Source of the DNA: an uncultured Bacteroidales bacterium
Lineage (GTDB): Bacteria; Bacteroidota; Bacteroidia; Bacteroidales; FEN-979
Direction: 5' to 3'
DNA: 56,575 bases
NCBI GenBank assembly: GCA_903929315.1
Contig: CAIYUC010000178.1
Coordinates: forward strand, 1 to 56,575
Under the pieces are notes generated by a model. It ran no database searches, was not told the origin of the DNA, and saw nothing but the letters and a program-made list of their open reading frames with translations. Below, piece after piece: positions 34,001-42,806 of this stretch. The translations under genes were made by a program, and so were the position numbers. Numbering within the stretch: the first letter of the stretch is position 1; each line of letters starts with the position of its first letter.

Positions 34001-34367
34001 CAAGTACCTTGATCAGTTGAATGAGCAGGGGATTAAGGATGAGAATAATTTGAATGATGCTGCTCAACAAATGGAAAAGACGGAAAAGGATCTTGTTAAC
34101 AAACGGATCTTGCAGGAAACAATTAACCGGCAAAAAGAGATCCTGACACGTTTGCTCGAATCAGAAAAAGCGGAACAAAAGAGGGACCAGGAAGAAAAAA
34201 GACAGTCAACCGAAGCGAAAGAAGGGAATATAAGTAACCCTAAGGTAAATTTTCAGTATAACATGCAAAAATCGTCATCGACTGAACTATTAAAAACTGT
34301 CCAGCCATCATATAACTATTTTTATAAAAACAAGATCAACAGTTATTTTCTGAAATTCGAAAGATGA
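31011..34367 (+). CDS. DUF4175 family large membrane-associated coiled-coil protein
   Basis: 1118 residues from ATG 31011; a TTG at 30993 would add six. Two TMs near the N-terminus (LLKGLILYVGVLVFSFLLVTFL, RTVLFYLFILVNAGVFYYYI) and a third near residue 160 (FLKYALPPLFILLLLAFIFP) precede a beta-rich region (~190-490, with TILNYDVALNYPDYLNRKGE). The last ~620 residues are long coiled coils rich in Gln, Lys and Glu (EKIKQLAEKQQKLSDDSKKN). DUF4175 proteins are widespread in Bacteroidota and their job is unknown. A single base separates the stop codon from the next gene, so it heads an operon with the RsbW-like ATPase, ybeY and mnmG. Confidence 0.85.
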   Translation: MPDNYQILIRKLDEFIRKYYRNQLLKGLILYVGVLVFSFLLVTFLEYIGHFGSGTRTVLFYLFILVNAGVFYYYIADPLLKIRRIGKIISYEQASQIIGKHFEEIQDKLLNTLQLKKLNESGEENIELVKASIDQKIIQLKPIVFLSAIDLSGNRKFLKYALPPLFILLLLAFIFPSFITRPTERIIYYNKEFAVEMPFHLLILNKSLEAFQQEDFTLNVKITGELIPEEIFLETEGASFKLNKDNKILFSYTFKTLQKTTSFRLVAGKYKTGEYELKVYPKPTILNYDVALNYPDYLNRKGEILENTGDFIIPEGTKVTWKIYTKDVDELLMRLDTIMKVLGKNNGNTFEYTAVFPKSIRYSIRANNSYVKKNDSLSYTITVIQDAFPTITVTETKDTTLKSHLYFQGVIKDDYGFSRLTFNYTISYNGDTTQKLTKVDNLAINKNINQQQFYYSIDLSRVIKNPGDRLDFYFEVCDNDGIHGPKCARSGMFQFNAPTIEAIENLTAKQEQNITKDLQTTLSEAKKLQQQIDDLNKRLIDKNSLNWQDKKQIEDLLDRQKEVKENLEKIQQQNEQKNSYEEQYKNIDQSIMDKQKQLNELFNQVMDDKMKKMFDELREMLDKLDKDKVNDLLEKMKFSNKDLEKQLDRTLELFKQIEFEKDLSETIEKIKQLAEKQQKLSDDSKKNESTAEKLEQGQKEINNEFDNVKKKIDDLEDKNKKLEEPNQFPNTEKNQENIQNELNNSSQALAKKNRKDAAKSQQKAAGGMKSLSQQLQDLEDEMDNEQLGEDTERLRQILENLVRISFDQEDLISKTQTTQHADPKYLKIIQDQNDLKDDLAMVEDSLYQLAKRQIMIKPYIMREVSSINQNVEDAVNTLNSRNVQVAASKQQYVMTSVNNLALLLSEALKQMESNLQSQCQKSGKSSCKNGKTNGKKSMKNIRAMQEEMNDQLQKLNKQLESQKKEGKEKTGKAGSGKMSEQLARLAAEQEAIRNEMSKYLDQLNEQGIKDENNLNDAAQQMEKTEKDLVNKRILQETINRQKEILTRLLESEKAEQKRDQEEKRQSTEAKEGNISNPKVNFQYNMQKSSSTELLKTVQPSYNYFYKNKINSYFLKFER

Positions 34368-34368
34368 T

Positions 34369-34854
34369 ATGAGTAACCAGACTAAGGAACTGAAGATTCC
34401 ATCTGCATTGATGAATCTTTCTCAAATTGAAAAATTTGTTGAGGAGATTTGCGATCAGCATTACCTTAATGATTCATACTTTGGAAATATCCTCGTTGCC
34501 GTTGAAGAAGCAGTGAAAAATGCAATTATACACGGAAATAAAAATGACATCAATAAGCAGGTGATAATTACCTATCATTCAGGTTCCAGGGTATTAACCT
34601 TCAGGATAGAAGATGAAGGTGAAGGTTTTGATTATTCCTCCGTTCCTGATCTTTTGGAATGCGAGGAATCGGTTTCTGCGAAAATAGGAAAAGGAATATT
34701 CCTGATACGTGCCCTGGCAGATAATGTATCCTATAATGATGAGGGAAACTCGGTCGAGATAACATTCGATATATCAAGCATATATCGGGAAACAACCCTT
34801 TCCCGGATCAATAAATTACACCAGTATTTCGAAAAACAGAAATCACTGGCTTAA
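34369..34854 (+). CDS. RsbW-like ATP-binding protein (anti-sigma type)
   Basis: 161 residues of one HATPase fold. The N box is present (VAVEEAVKNAIIHGNK) along with the G1 box (FRIEDEGEGFD) and a G2-like GKGIFLIRALADNVSYNDEGNSVEITF. These are the nucleotide-binding motifs of the serine-kinase anti-sigma factors RsbW and SpoIIAB and of their stand-alone relatives. It may control a sigma or anti-anti-sigma factor, but no STAS partner is adjacent. It sits one base after the DUF4175 gene and 10 bases before ybeY. Confidence 0.88.
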   Translation: MSNQTKELKIPSALMNLSQIEKFVEEICDQHYLNDSYFGNILVAVEEAVKNAIIHGNKNDINKQVIITYHSGSRVLTFRIEDEGEGFDYSSVPDLLECEESVSAKIGKGIFLIRALADNVSYNDEGNSVEITFDISSIYRETTLSRINKLHQYFEKQKSLA

Positions 34855-34864
34855 TCTTTCCTTT

Positions 34865-35296
34865 GTGAATTCCAAAATCCAATTTTTCTCAGAGGGAACT
34901 TCGTTTATCCTTAAAAACAAGAATGCAATTCGTGCATGGTTGATAAGGACGATCAGCGAAGAGAATAAAAAGCCCTGGTATATAAATTTTATTTTCTGCA
35001 ACGACGATTATTTACTCGAACTGAACAAAGTCTATCTTAATCATATTACATTGACCGATATCCTCACCTTCCCATTTGCGGAACAACCGGAGATTATTTC
35101 CGGTGATATATATATCAGTATTGAAAGGGTGGTGGAGAATGCTGAGAATTTCGGAGAACCAAAGGACAGGGAATTACGGAGAGTGATGATCCATGGAGTC
35201 CTCCATTTGCTGGGATACAGGGATAAGACAGGGATGGAAAAGAGGAAAATGAGAGAAAAGGAAGATTACCACCTGAATAAATACGAACATATTTAA
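34865..35296 (+). CDS. ybeY: Endoribonuclease YbeY (16S rRNA maturation)
   Basis: 143 residues from GTG 34865 (MNSKIQFFSEG). It is a metal-dependent ribonuclease that trims the 3' end of 16S rRNA and helps ribosome quality control. The motif MIHGVLHLLGYRDKTG is the H-G-x-L-H-L-x-G-Y block, with the third His of other bacteria replaced by Asp-Lys as in many Bacteroidota. TDILTFPF and GDIYISIERV are also family blocks. It belongs to the DUF4175-mnmG unit. Confidence 0.93.
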   Translation: MNSKIQFFSEGTSFILKNKNAIRAWLIRTISEENKKPWYINFIFCNDDYLLELNKVYLNHITLTDILTFPFAEQPEIISGDIYISIERVVENAENFGEPKDRELRRVMIHGVLHLLGYRDKTGMEKRKMREKEDYHLNKYEHI

Positions 35297-35300
35297 GTTT

Positions 35301-35308
35301 TATCTTTG
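35301..35308 (+). promoter_or_regulatory. -7 box for mnmG
   Basis: TATCTTTG fits TAnnTTTG, 30 bases before the mnmG start codon. It lies right before the left parS-like site, so ParB binding could affect it. Confidence 0.45.
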
Positions 35309-35323
35309 CAAATTGTTTTCTAA

Positions 35324-35339
35324 CGTTTCACGTGGAACA
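35324..35339 (-). promoter_or_regulatory. parS-like site, left of mnmG
   Basis: The minus strand reads TGTTCCACGTGAAACG, a 15 of 16 match to the parS consensus TGTTNCACGTGAAACA. It overlaps the mnmG start codon by its last base. Confidence 0.8.
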
Positions 35340-37216
35340 TGAGGTATTTCCCTGAATATGATATTATTGTAGTAGGCGCTGGCCATGCCGGTTGTGAAGC
35401 AGCTGCGGCAGCTGCAACTCTGGGGTCCAAGGTACTCCTGATCACTATGAATATGATGAATATGGCCCAAATGTCGTGCAATCCTTCCATCGGAGGTATT
35501 GCAAAAGGACAGATTGTACGTGAGATAGATGCATTGGGAGGATATACGGGGATAGTATCTGACAGGACAATGATCCAATTCCGGATGTTGAACAAATCAA
35601 AAGGGCCTGCTATGTGGAGCCCTCGTGCACAGAATGACCGTATGCAGTTTTCAGAGGAATGGCGACGGGTACTTGAAAGCATAAAAAATATAGATTTTTG
35701 GCAGGATACCGTCTATGAGGTCCTTACAGAAGGACAAAAAGCAGTTGGTATAAAAACCAGCCTGGGAATGGAAGTAAAATCAAAAGCAGTAATTCTTACT
35801 AATGGAACCTTTTTAAATGGGATTATTCATATCGGCGAGAAGCATTTTGGAGGTGGAAGGATCGGAGAAAAAGCTTCAATAGGTTTAACAGAAAGTCTTA
35901 TTCGCCTGGGGTTCTCCACGGGTAGAATGAAAACTGGTACACCAGTCAGGGTAGATGGCAGATCACTGGATTTTTCCAAAATGAAAGAGCAAAAAGGGGA
36001 TGAAAACCCGAAATGCTTTTCATTCCTTGAAACTCCAAAACCCATCAAACAAAAGAGCTGTTTCCTGACAAATACAAATCCTGAGGTACATGATATTTTA
36101 CGGAAGGGATTCGACAGGTCGCCATTATTTACAGGTAGAATATCCGGGAGAGGACCAAGGTATTGTCCTTCCATTGAGGATAAGATCGACCGGTTTGCAG
36201 GCAAAGACCATCATCAACTTTTTATAGAACCAGAAGGATGGAATACCATTGAATTTTATGTCAATGGATTTTCTTCTTCATTACCGGAAGAAATTCAATT
36301 TGAAGCATTGTATAAGACACCAGGGTTTGAACATGCAAAATTTTTTCGTCCCGGATATGCAATTGAATATGACTATTTCCCACCATTCCAAGTAAATTTC
36401 ACCCTCGAAACAAGAATTATCGAAAACTTATATTTTGCAGGGCAGATCAATGGAACTACAGGCTATGAGGAAGCTGCCGGACAAGGGATCATGGCAGGGA
36501 TAAATGCCCATTTGAAAATTTCAGGGAAACCGGGTTTTATACTCAACAGGTCGCAGGCATACATCGGGGTTCTGATTGATGACCTTATTACTAAAGGAAC
36601 GGAAGAACCCTACCGGATGTTTACATCAAGGGCGGAGTACCGGTTACTTTTAAGGCAGGATAATGCAGATTTCCGGTTAACTCCACTTTCCTTTGAAATG
36701 GGATTGGCTTCAAAAGAAAGACTGGATAAAGTGAAACAGAAATATGAGAAAATAGGGAAAATCATAGAATATATAAAAAATGAAAAAGTTTCACCTGACG
36801 AGGCCAATCCGATTCTCGGGAGAAAAAATACTCCGGGTATTTTGCAAAGCGCAAAACTTTCAAATTTATTATTACGGCCGCAAATAAATATCTTTGATCT
36901 TGTCGGGGGAATACCGTCATTTTCCAGGTTCCTTAGTACGGTTGGGAAATTATCGGAAGATGAATTGGAAGGAGCTGAAATAAATATCAAGTATGAGAGC
37001 TATATCGAAAAGGAGCAGGAGATTGTGAATAAACTATCGAAATTCGAGGAAAAATACCTTCGCCCGGATTTTAACTATAATGACCTGAAATCACTTTCAA
37101 TTGAAGCAAGAGAAAAGTTGAATAAAATAAAACCGGGAACAATCGGACAGGCATCAAGGATAAGCGGAGTTTCACCTGCAGATATTTCAGTACTGATTGT
37201 TTTCCTTGGACATTAA
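35339..37216 (+). CDS. mnmG: tRNA uridine-5-carboxymethylaminomethyl synthesis enzyme MnmG
   Basis: 625 residues (usual ~620-630). With MnmE it puts the carboxymethylaminomethyl group on U34 of tRNAs. The FAD-binding Rossmann block is DIIVVGAGHAGCEAAAAAATLG near residue 8; SCNPSIGGIAKGQIVREIDALGG, TGTPVRVDGRSLDFSKM, RGPRYCPSIEDKIDRF, LYFAGQINGTTGYEEAAGQG and TSRAEYRLLLRQDNAD are all family signatures. It is flanked on both sides by parS-like sites. mnmG is often near oriC in bacteria. Confidence 0.97.
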   Translation: MRYFPEYDIIVVGAGHAGCEAAAAAATLGSKVLLITMNMMNMAQMSCNPSIGGIAKGQIVREIDALGGYTGIVSDRTMIQFRMLNKSKGPAMWSPRAQNDRMQFSEEWRRVLESIKNIDFWQDTVYEVLTEGQKAVGIKTSLGMEVKSKAVILTNGTFLNGIIHIGEKHFGGGRIGEKASIGLTESLIRLGFSTGRMKTGTPVRVDGRSLDFSKMKEQKGDENPKCFSFLETPKPIKQKSCFLTNTNPEVHDILRKGFDRSPLFTGRISGRGPRYCPSIEDKIDRFAGKDHHQLFIEPEGWNTIEFYVNGFSSSLPEEIQFEALYKTPGFEHAKFFRPGYAIEYDYFPPFQVNFTLETRIIENLYFAGQINGTTGYEEAAGQGIMAGINAHLKISGKPGFILNRSQAYIGVLIDDLITKGTEEPYRMFTSRAEYRLLLRQDNADFRLTPLSFEMGLASKERLDKVKQKYEKIGKIIEYIKNEKVSPDEANPILGRKNTPGILQSAKLSNLLLRPQINIFDLVGGIPSFSRFLSTVGKLSEDELEGAEINIKYESYIEKEQEIVNKLSKFEEKYLRPDFNYNDLKSLSIEAREKLNKIKPGTIGQASRISGVSPADISVLIVFLGH

Positions 37217-38136
37217 TGTTCCACGTGAAACAAAGATGTAATCGTATGGAAGTTTTATCAAATTGTCCGGTTTGCGGACATCCTTTCTTCAGTGAATTCC
37301 TGAAAAGCAAAGACTATTTTCTAAACAAAGATGAATTTACCATTGTAATTTGTAAAAATTGCGGGTTGAGGTTTACAAATCCCCGACCTGATGAAAGGGA
37401 AGTCTTAAAATATTATGAATCAAATGAATATATCTCTCATAACGTGCAAAAGCAAAATTTGGTCAATATCATCTATCGATTGGTCAGAACTTTTGCAATA
37501 AGACGGAAATTTCTCCTGGTAAAAAGATATTGCAATGGAAAAACCCTTCTGGATATCGGATGCGGAACCGGCGAGTTCATTGCATACTGTTCAAAAAAAG
37601 GTTTCACAACAACCGGTGTTGAACCGAATGAAAATGCCAGAAAGTTCGCCGTTGATTCCCTGCATCAGAATGTGAAGCCCGAATCCTTTTTCAATGAAAT
37701 TTATCCGGGTGGTTTTGACATTATAACTCTTTGGCACGTCCTTGAGCATATTCATGATCTTAACGGCAGGATGGAAAGGATCGCAGCCTTATTGAAACCT
37801 TCGGGAACTCTTATCATTGCTGTACCGAACAGTAACTCCCGGGATGCGTCCTATTATCAGGACTTCTGGGCTGCCTATGACCTTCCGCGGCACCTTTTTC
37901 ATTTTACACCTGATACTTTGAACAAGGTAGCCGTCAAACATGGGTTCATTATTAAAGAGATCCTTCCGCTCAAATTCGATGCATATTATATTTCCCTCAT
38001 AAGTGAAAAATATAAATACGGTCATGAGAATTATTTTCGTGCCATTTTAAATGGGATTAAATCAAATCGAAGTGCCAGCAAAAACGAGAAAAATTATTCA
38101 AGCCTGATCTATATCCTGAAACAAGCAAAAGAATAA
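37216..38136 (+). CDS. Class I SAM methyltransferase with zinc-ribbon N-terminus
   Basis: 306 residues if begun at ATG 37216, which overlaps the mnmG stop by one base (TAATG); ATG 37246 (MEVLSNCPVCG) gives 296 and fits the family better. The first residues of the longer form (MFHVKQ) are encoded by the parS site itself. A zinc-ribbon follows (CPVCGHPF...CKNCGLRFTNPRPDEREVLKYYES), then the SAM motif LLDIGCGTGEFIAYCSKKG, GVEPNENARKF and FDIITLWHVLEHIHDL, and AVPNSNSRDASYYQDFWAAYDLPRHLFHFTP. This build is found in methyltransferases of surface-sugar or natural-product loci. The substrate is unknown. Confidence 0.85.
   Translation: MFHVKQRCNRMEVLSNCPVCGHPFFSEFLKSKDYFLNKDEFTIVICKNCGLRFTNPRPDEREVLKYYESNEYISHNVQKQNLVNIIYRLVRTFAIRRKFLLVKRYCNGKTLLDIGCGTGEFIAYCSKKGFTTTGVEPNENARKFAVDSLHQNVKPESFFNEIYPGGFDIITLWHVLEHIHDLNGRMERIAALLKPSGTLIIAVPNSNSRDASYYQDFWAAYDLPRHLFHFTPDTLNKVAVKHGFIIKEILPLKFDAYYISLISEKYKYGHENYFRAILNGIKSNRSASKNEKNYSSLIYILKQAKE
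37217..37232 (+). promoter_or_regulatory. parS site, right of mnmG
   Basis: TGTTCCACGTGAAACA matches the bacterial parS consensus TGTTNCACGTGAAACA at all defined positions. It overlaps the first codons of the following methyltransferase. ParB binding here would mark the origin-proximal region for segregation. Confidence 0.9.
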
Positions 38137-38183
38137 AAATAAAGCTTTCTGGTAAACAATAACCCTCTCTTAATATATTGTCT

Positions 38184-38191
38184 TAATTTTG
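38184..38191 (+). promoter_or_regulatory. -7 box for the sensor kinase
   Basis: TAATTTTG fits TAnnTTTG, 66 bases before ATG 38258. Confidence 0.4.
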
Positions 38192-38257
38192 ACAAGAAAG
38201 TTCATTCTGAATGATCTTATGAGGTTTTTTATATCCATTTATAATTCAGCAACTTAG

Positions 38258-41200
38258 ATGAATTTAAAAAAAATATTTAAGAATCATGCCGTTTTAGTTT
38301 CCTTCCTGGCTGGCGTCATCCTTATTTTAATTGCAATCTTTCTGCGGAATTATTTCTCCTTTCAAAGCACCCCTGAGAAAATAAAAAGAAGTTTTGAAAC
38401 TGTTTTACGGGAAAAAGAAGCAAATGTGAATGATCAAATTAAAAGATTAAAAACAACATTTGCACATATTTCTTCTGAGGATTGGATCAAAACCTCGATG
38501 GAATTTCAAAAGTTATCAGATGAAAACGGATTGGCCTTTTTTGTCTATGATAAAGATTCTCTTATTTTCTGGTCGACAAATGCTGTTCCTTTCCCGGAAC
38601 GGTTGAAGACAAAAAAAAATCCGGGCTCTCCTGAGATCCAGAAACTGAAAAACGGGTGGTATGAAATTGTTGAAACCAGTGATTCATCAAAAGTCTATAT
38701 CGGACTAATCCTTCTAAAGCATGAATATCCGCTGGAGAACGATTTCCTGGAAAACAGTTTTCAGAATTCTTTTCAGGTGCCGGCCGGTACAAAGATAAGC
38801 TTCACAAAAGGCACCATCAGCATCAACACAACGGATGGACGTTCCTTAATAAGACTTCAATTACCGGAGGTGATTGAACTTTCAACTCAAAGGCTATTCA
38901 TACTCTTTCTTTTTTATTTCGCCGGATTTATTCTTTTCATTATATCTGTTTATTGGATATACCAGACTTTTGAACATTTATTTCGCCGGAAATTATACTT
39001 CCTCCTGTCTTTTACAGCGGATATAGCAATTCTTCGTTTTGTTCAGTATTATTTTCGAATTCCGCGAGTACTTTACACCTCTGGACTATTTGGACCCGGA
39101 CTTTTCTCATCATCTTCTTTTCTACCATCTCTGGGAGATTTCCTTGTCAACGCCATTTTGATACTGATCATTGCTTATGTGATTTATCTTCAGTTTCCCT
39201 CGGTCCAAAAGACGAAAATGAAAAGTCAATTAATCCGACTTACCATTTGTGCTTTTCTCCTGGTGATGCTGATTGCCGGTTTCTGGTGTTCCATTGAACT
39301 TACCCGCCAACTTGTGATCAATTCGACCATTCCTTTTACCCTTCAGAATATTTCGGACCTTACCCTGTACAGTGTCATCGGTTTTGTCATTATAGCTGCT
39401 ATTTTTCTGGCCTTTTTCCTTATCGCTTTGCGTTTACTGGAAGCTCTTTATGAATTATCGGGTATCGGCAAGCACTCTTTATTAAAAGGCAGGAATTTTA
39501 AAAAATTTTCCATGACAGGTATCCTGTTATACGTGGTTTTCTTTGCAATTACGGTCACCATCACACTGGATCATGATAACAACGCCACTGAAAAGGAAAA
39601 GCGAAGGCTTATTGCTATGAAATTAGGTACAGAGAGAGACCCTATAGGAGAAATGCTTTTTGCAAGACAGGAAGCCGAAATGCTCAAGGATTCGGTTCTT
39701 TACCTTTATTATAAGGCGATTCCCGACACTTCCGGATCCACTTTTGAAGATAGCATTACAGATTACCTGGAAGACAAATATTTCAAAAAAGACTGGAACA
39801 ATTATACGATCCAGATCACCATCTGTTCCCTGAAGAAACTTTTACGCATTCAACCCCAGGATTACCTGATCAATTGCGACCTTTATTTTCAGAATATTCT
39901 GAAAGAGTTTGGCAAACCGACCTTAAGCAAGCATCTGTATTATCTTGATTATGGTTACGGGTACCGTAATTATCTTGCAATCATTCCATTGATCCCGGAA
40001 AAAACCCCCATTGAATCCTATTTTGCTTATGTGGAGATCAGCTCAATGCTGGTTTTTAAAGATTTGGGTTATCCTGAACTTTTGATCGATAAACGACAAA
40101 ACACGATCCCTGACCTTTCGGAATATTCTTACGCTTTTTACCGGAATGGCATATTAGTGCACCGGGTTGGAAATTTTCATTACAGTCTTGATCTTGATCA
40201 AACCCTGGCGAATCATGATAAATCTGCGCATTTTTATCTGAAAGGGGGAATCAGCCATTACTGCCATCCGATAGACAATGCAACTATTTTTATTATCAGT
40301 AAGAAAAAATCTACGCTGCTCGACGAAATTGCACCATTTTCTTACCTGTTTATCTTCTTCTCTCTTATCTGCCTTATTTTCACTTTTCTGGTCAGGTTTC
40401 CCGTTTTAGCAGACATTTCTTTGTTTCGCCTTGGGGACCGTATACAAATCTCGATGATCGGTATTATGGTTGCTTCGTTCCTGATCGTTGGGATTTTGAT
40501 CGTATATTATATAATCCGGTTGAACTCGAATAAAAACATGGAAAATTTGAGTGACCGGACTCATTCGATACTTGTTGAATTACAACATAAAATGGGAATG
40601 GCAGATGAATTACCGGGGGATAGCCTGCAAAACCTGAATGAATTAATGATGAAATATTCAAATATATTTTTTTCCGATGTAAATCTCTTTGATCCCGAAG
40701 CCAGGCTAATTGCGACTTCCCGTCCTGAAATATTTGAGGAAGGATTGATCTCGGACCTTATGAACAAAAATGCGTATTCCAATCTGAAATATTCGCATAG
40801 CTCTTTATATATCCATAATGAAACGATAGGTAAACACGGGTATTATTCGGCCTATATTCCGTTCTTTAATGACAGGAACAAATTGCTTGCCTACCTTAAC
40901 CTTCCCTATTTTGCACGGCAGGATGATCTGAAACGTGAAATTTCAACCTTCCTGGTTGCATTTATAAACATCTATGTTTTCCTGATCATCATCGGTATTT
41001 TTATCGTAATCATTGTGACGAATTATATCAGTCGTCCCTTACGGATGCTGACTTCAAGGATACGCCAGATCACCTTGGAAAAATCAAATGAAAAGCTGGA
41101 ATGGAAGAAAAAAGACGAGATTGGCAAACTGGTCGAAGAATACAACAGGATGATTGATGAGCTTGCAAAAAGCGCCGGACTTCTGGCAAAATCCGAACGG

Positions 41201-41881
41201 GAAAGCGCCTGGAGGGAAATGGCACGGCAGGTTGCACATGAGATCAAAAATCCGTTAACTCCGATGAAACTAAATGTTCAGCACTTACAAAAATCCTGGG
41301 ACGACAGGAGCTCCGACTGGGATCAAAGGTTAAAACGCTTCACGGAAACGATGACCGAACAAATAGAAACATTGTCGGCCATTGCCAGCGAATTCTCTGA
41401 TTTTGCCAAGACACCCGACAAGAAAAATGAAAAAATCGACCTGAGAGAAATCATCGAAAATGCACTCTCTTTCTACCGCGATATTCCGACCCTTCAGATC
41501 AATTTTTATAGTGAGCTATCACCGTCATTCGTAAATGCCGACAGGAAGCAGCTTATGAGAGTTTTTACAAATCTTTTGAACAACTCAATTCAGGCTATCG
41601 GGGAAAGAACCCCCGGAAAGATCGATATCACTTTGACCAATGAAAATGCCCGTTATAAGATAAGGATAGAAGACAATGGTACCGGGATTATGCCGGAACA
41701 GGCAAGTAAGATATTTCAACCGAACTTCACAACAAAATCAGGAGGAATGGGACTTGGATTGGCCATTGTCAGGAGTATCATCCTGAGTGCCGGAGGGGAA
41801 ATTGACTTCGAATCACATCCTGGGGTCAAAACGATTTTTTACATCTATCTTCCTGCAATTGATCAGAATAATTTATCCTAA
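38258..41881 (+). CDS. Large NtrY-like sensor histidine kinase
   Basis: 1207 residues. An N-terminal TM (AVLVSFLAGVILILIAIFL) and extracytoplasmic domain are followed by a multi-TM region (~205-440, for example LFILFLFYFAGFILFIISVYWIY), a second extracytoplasmic domain, a TM pair near 690-760, another extracytoplasmic domain, a last TM (YVFLIIIGIFIVIIVTNYI), HAMP (~935-985), the HisKA box VAHEIKNPLTPMKLN with His994, and a HATPase with NLLNNSIQAIGE, DNGTGIMPEQASKIF and GGMGLGLAIVRSIILSAGG. The kinase core is like NtrY. No response regulator is adjacent. GldH follows by 8 bases. Confidence 0.92.
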   Translation: MNLKKIFKNHAVLVSFLAGVILILIAIFLRNYFSFQSTPEKIKRSFETVLREKEANVNDQIKRLKTTFAHISSEDWIKTSMEFQKLSDENGLAFFVYDKDSLIFWSTNAVPFPERLKTKKNPGSPEIQKLKNGWYEIVETSDSSKVYIGLILLKHEYPLENDFLENSFQNSFQVPAGTKISFTKGTISINTTDGRSLIRLQLPEVIELSTQRLFILFLFYFAGFILFIISVYWIYQTFEHLFRRKLYFLLSFTADIAILRFVQYYFRIPRVLYTSGLFGPGLFSSSSFLPSLGDFLVNAILILIIAYVIYLQFPSVQKTKMKSQLIRLTICAFLLVMLIAGFWCSIELTRQLVINSTIPFTLQNISDLTLYSVIGFVIIAAIFLAFFLIALRLLEALYELSGIGKHSLLKGRNFKKFSMTGILLYVVFFAITVTITLDHDNNATEKEKRRLIAMKLGTERDPIGEMLFARQEAEMLKDSVLYLYYKAIPDTSGSTFEDSITDYLEDKYFKKDWNNYTIQITICSLKKLLRIQPQDYLINCDLYFQNILKEFGKPTLSKHLYYLDYGYGYRNYLAIIPLIPEKTPIESYFAYVEISSMLVFKDLGYPELLIDKRQNTIPDLSEYSYAFYRNGILVHRVGNFHYSLDLDQTLANHDKSAHFYLKGGISHYCHPIDNATIFIISKKKSTLLDEIAPFSYLFIFFSLICLIFTFLVRFPVLADISLFRLGDRIQISMIGIMVASFLIVGILIVYYIIRLNSNKNMENLSDRTHSILVELQHKMGMADELPGDSLQNLNELMMKYSNIFFSDVNLFDPEARLIATSRPEIFEEGLISDLMNKNAYSNLKYSHSSLYIHNETIGKHGYYSAYIPFFNDRNKLLAYLNLPYFARQDDLKREISTFLVAFINIYVFLIIIGIFIVIIVTNYISRPLRMLTSRIRQITLEKSNEKLEWKKKDEIGKLVEEYNRMIDELAKSAGLLAKSERESAWREMARQVAHEIKNPLTPMKLNVQHLQKSWDDRSSDWDQRLKRFTETMTEQIETLSAIASEFSDFAKTPDKKNEKIDLREIIENALSFYRDIPTLQINFYSELSPSFVNADRKQLMRVFTNLLNNSIQAIGERTPGKIDITLTNENARYKIRIEDNGTGIMPEQASKIFQPNFTTKSGGMGLGLAIVRSIILSAGGEIDFESHPGVKTIFYIYLPAIDQNNLS

Positions 41882-41888
41882 TTCGATC

Positions 41889-42362
41889 ATGGATATAAAA
41901 AAGTTTATGCTGTTTTTCGTGATCCTGGCAATATTTCTTATCGCCGGGTGTCAGAAAAACAAAGATTATGTATTGTATTATCCATTTAAGCAACATTTCT
42001 GGTCCAGGTTCAATAAACTGCAATTTGAGATCCCACTTCAACCTTCAGCTAAAGGATGGGACATCTATTTCTTTGCACATCATACGAAAAATTACCCGTT
42101 TGATAATTTGGATTTTAATATGATCATGAATTCACCATCGGGAGAAGAAAGGATCAAAGAATATCACTTTGAGATCAAACGGAAAAACGGAGAATTTGCA
42201 GGAGAGTGCACGAAAGATTCATGTCTTGCAACCATTGCACTTAAAAAGGAGATCTACTTTCCTGAGAAGGGAATTCTTAAGATTGAAATTGAAAATCTCG
42301 TACCCCGGTTGGAAGTACAGGGTTTACTGGGGGTGGGAATCAGGATGCATCCCCGTGGATAA
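41889..42362 (+). CDS. gldH: Gliding motility lipoprotein GldH
   Basis: 157 residues from ATG 41889; a longer frame from 41787 lies in the kinase gene. The N-terminus MDIKKFMLFFVILAIFLIAGC is a lipoprotein signal with the lipobox LIAGC. WDIYFFAHHTKNYPFDNL and the C-terminal VQGLLGVGIRMHP fit GldH. In gliding bacteria GldH is an essential lipoprotein of the gliding/type IX system. It follows the NtrY-like kinase directly and its 3' end overlaps the convergent ribF fragment by 39 bases. Confidence 0.85.
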   Translation: MDIKKFMLFFVILAIFLIAGCQKNKDYVLYYPFKQHFWSRFNKLQFEIPLQPSAKGWDIYFFAHHTKNYPFDNLDFNMIMNSPSGEERIKEYHFEIKRKNGEFAGECTKDSCLATIALKKEIYFPEKGILKIEIENLVPRLEVQGLLGVGIRMHPRG

Positions 42363-42806
42363 TATTTCGGCGACCTGGATTTTATCTCTTGCTATTTGTT
42401 CTTTTAATTCACCCAGGGTATTAAATTTTTTCTCATCCCGGATCCGGTCAATAAAATGAACTACTAATTCTTGTCCGTAAATTTCACGATCAAATTCGAA
42501 AATATTCACCTCTACTGTTAATTCATGCTGATCCAGCGTGGGACGGATCCCAATGTTTGCCATTCCCTTATAAGTAATTTTATCCAGCGTTACTTTTACT
42601 GCATAAATACCATTTGCAAGGAACAAAGGAGATTGTTGATGCAGTTTCAGGTTCGCAGTAGGGTAACCCAGGACCCTGCCTAATTGCTGACCCTTTATGA
42701 CAATCCCACGGAGAGAATAAGTATCCCGGAGAAAAGCATTTGCCTGCCGTATATTTCCATCGGCCAAAGCTTTTCTCACTTTAACAGGGATTTTACTATT
42801 TCTCAT
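42324..42806 (-). CDS. ribF: Riboflavin kinase domain, N-terminally shortened RibF
   Basis: 160 residues, half the normal ~310. The riboflavin-kinase domain is whole: GIVIKGQQLGRVLGYPTANL with the ATP/flavin block, YKGMANIGIRPTLDQHELTVEVNIFEFDREIYGQ and VHFIDRIRDEKKFNTLGELKEQIARD. The linker before it (KVRKALADGNIRQANAFL) is kept. The FMN adenylyltransferase domain with GxxDGxHxGH is absent, and only 37 bases separate the start from the next gene, so it was lost. The product should still make FMN, if expressed, but not FAD. It may be a functional monofunctional kinase or a decaying gene; a full ribF may exist elsewhere. Confidence 0.85.
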   Translation of the reverse strand: MRNSKIPVKVRKALADGNIRQANAFLRDTYSLRGIVIKGQQLGRVLGYPTANLKLHQQSPLFLANGIYAVKVTLDKITYKGMANIGIRPTLDQHELTVEVNIFEFDREIYGQELVVHFIDRIRDEKKFNTLGELKEQIARDKIQVAEILSTGMHPDSHPQ

